Part shown: positions 6,515 to 6,688 of the stretch, one piece after another
Position numbering within the stretch: the first letter of the stretch is position 1
How the letters are laid out: each line of letters starts with the position of its first letter
From: Lachnospiraceae bacterium
Lineage (GTDB): Bacteria; Bacillota; Clostridia; Lachnospirales; Lachnospiraceae
Length of the DNA: 6,688 bases
Reading direction: 5' to 3'
Assembly (NCBI GenBank): GCA_021199395.1
Contig: JAJQIE010000056.1
Coordinates: forward strand, 1-6,688
Made by a program: the position numbers and the translations under genes
Notes under the pieces: model-generated
Told to the model about the DNA's origin: nothing
Seen by the model: the letters and a program-made list of their open reading frames with translations, nothing else
Database searches by the model: none

Positions 6515-6688
6515 ACCAATTCCTTTGCACTTGCCGGATGTCTGTTTACGATCACTTCAGCGACTACGCCGCCCTTCATTCGGATCACACGGTTTGCCAT
6601 TTTCGCAATATCCTCATTATGGGTCACCATCAGAAGCGTCGTACCGGATTTGATCACATCCTCCAGCACCGTCAATACCTCGATACTC
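6508..6688 (-). CDS. ABC transporter ATP-binding protein, C-terminal fragment (LolD/MacB-type ATPase)
   Basis: This is the last 59 codons plus TAA stop of a cytoplasmic ATPase that would energise the permease encoded next. The 5' part is beyond the right edge, so Walker A, the signature motif and Walker B cannot be seen. What is visible is typical of the end of an ABC nucleotide-binding domain: SIEVLTVLEDVIKSGTTLLMVTHN, in two stretches, gives the helix after the D-loop, then the beta-strand with the H-loop histidine (His 23 of the fragment). It continues as DIAKMANRVIRMKGGVV, matching the usual 'A..ADR.I.L..G.I' ending, and a short tail ending in KELVW. That tail style is common in ATPases paired with FtsX-type permeases. 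The stop TAA (6508-6510) shares a base with the ATG at 6506-6508 of the permease, so the two are an operon pair. Family assignment is secure; the substrate is unknown. Confidence 0.9.
   Translation of the reverse strand, partial: SIEVLTVLEDVIKSGTTLLMVTHNEDIAKMANRVIRMKGGVVAEVIVNRHPASAKELVW
6521..6526 (-). promoter_or_regulatory. Ribosome binding site of the permease, inside the ATPase gene
   Basis: On the minus strand this reads AAAGGA, within the last codons of the ATPase. It stands six bases from the GTG at 6512-6514 and twelve from the ATG at 6506-6508. The spacing favours GTG, while the TAATG stop/start overlap favours ATG by translational coupling. The two candidates differ by only two residues. 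Confidence 0.6.

Overview
The window is gene-dense and all three genes lie on the minus strand, read from high to low coordinates. In order they are: the last 59 codons of an ABC-transporter ATPase (6508-6688, cut by the right edge), a very large FtsX/MacB-type permease (3281-6514, complete), and a large secreted surface protein (1-3212, cut by the left edge). I see no RNA gene, insertion sequence, CRISPR array or supported plus-strand gene.

The source is most likely a Gram-positive gut-type member of the Clostridia, plausibly Lachnospiraceae. This is an inference. It rests on the purine-rich AGGGAGG ribosome binding site with a TTG start, the moderate GC content, a Sec-exported protein built from an InlB-type B-repeat and an MBG domain, and an FtsX-type permease with long coiled-coil arms of a style common in those bacteria.

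The ATPase and permease are translationally coupled: the ATPase TAA stop overlaps a permease start. They should form one ABC complex with eight membrane helices and two large extracellular regions. The first extracellular region holds two long runs of heptad repeats separated by a break, which predicts an antiparallel coiled-coil hairpin projecting outward from the membrane.

The permease and the surface-protein gene are separated by only 68 bases. That gap holds a candidate sigma-A promoter, a 15-base perfect palindrome next to its -10 box, a small hairpin and a strong ribosome binding site. The surface protein may therefore be read through from the transporter genes, transcribed separately, or both. 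It has a signal peptide, a Glu/Thr-rich segment, a duplicated uncharacterised beta-rich unit, two InlB-like repeats, an Ig-like repeat and an MBG domain. Its C-terminus and any wall anchor lie outside the window.

No substrate can be assigned to the transporter from sequence. The most unusual elements are the coiled-coil hairpin inside the permease and its close linkage to a multi-domain surface protein.
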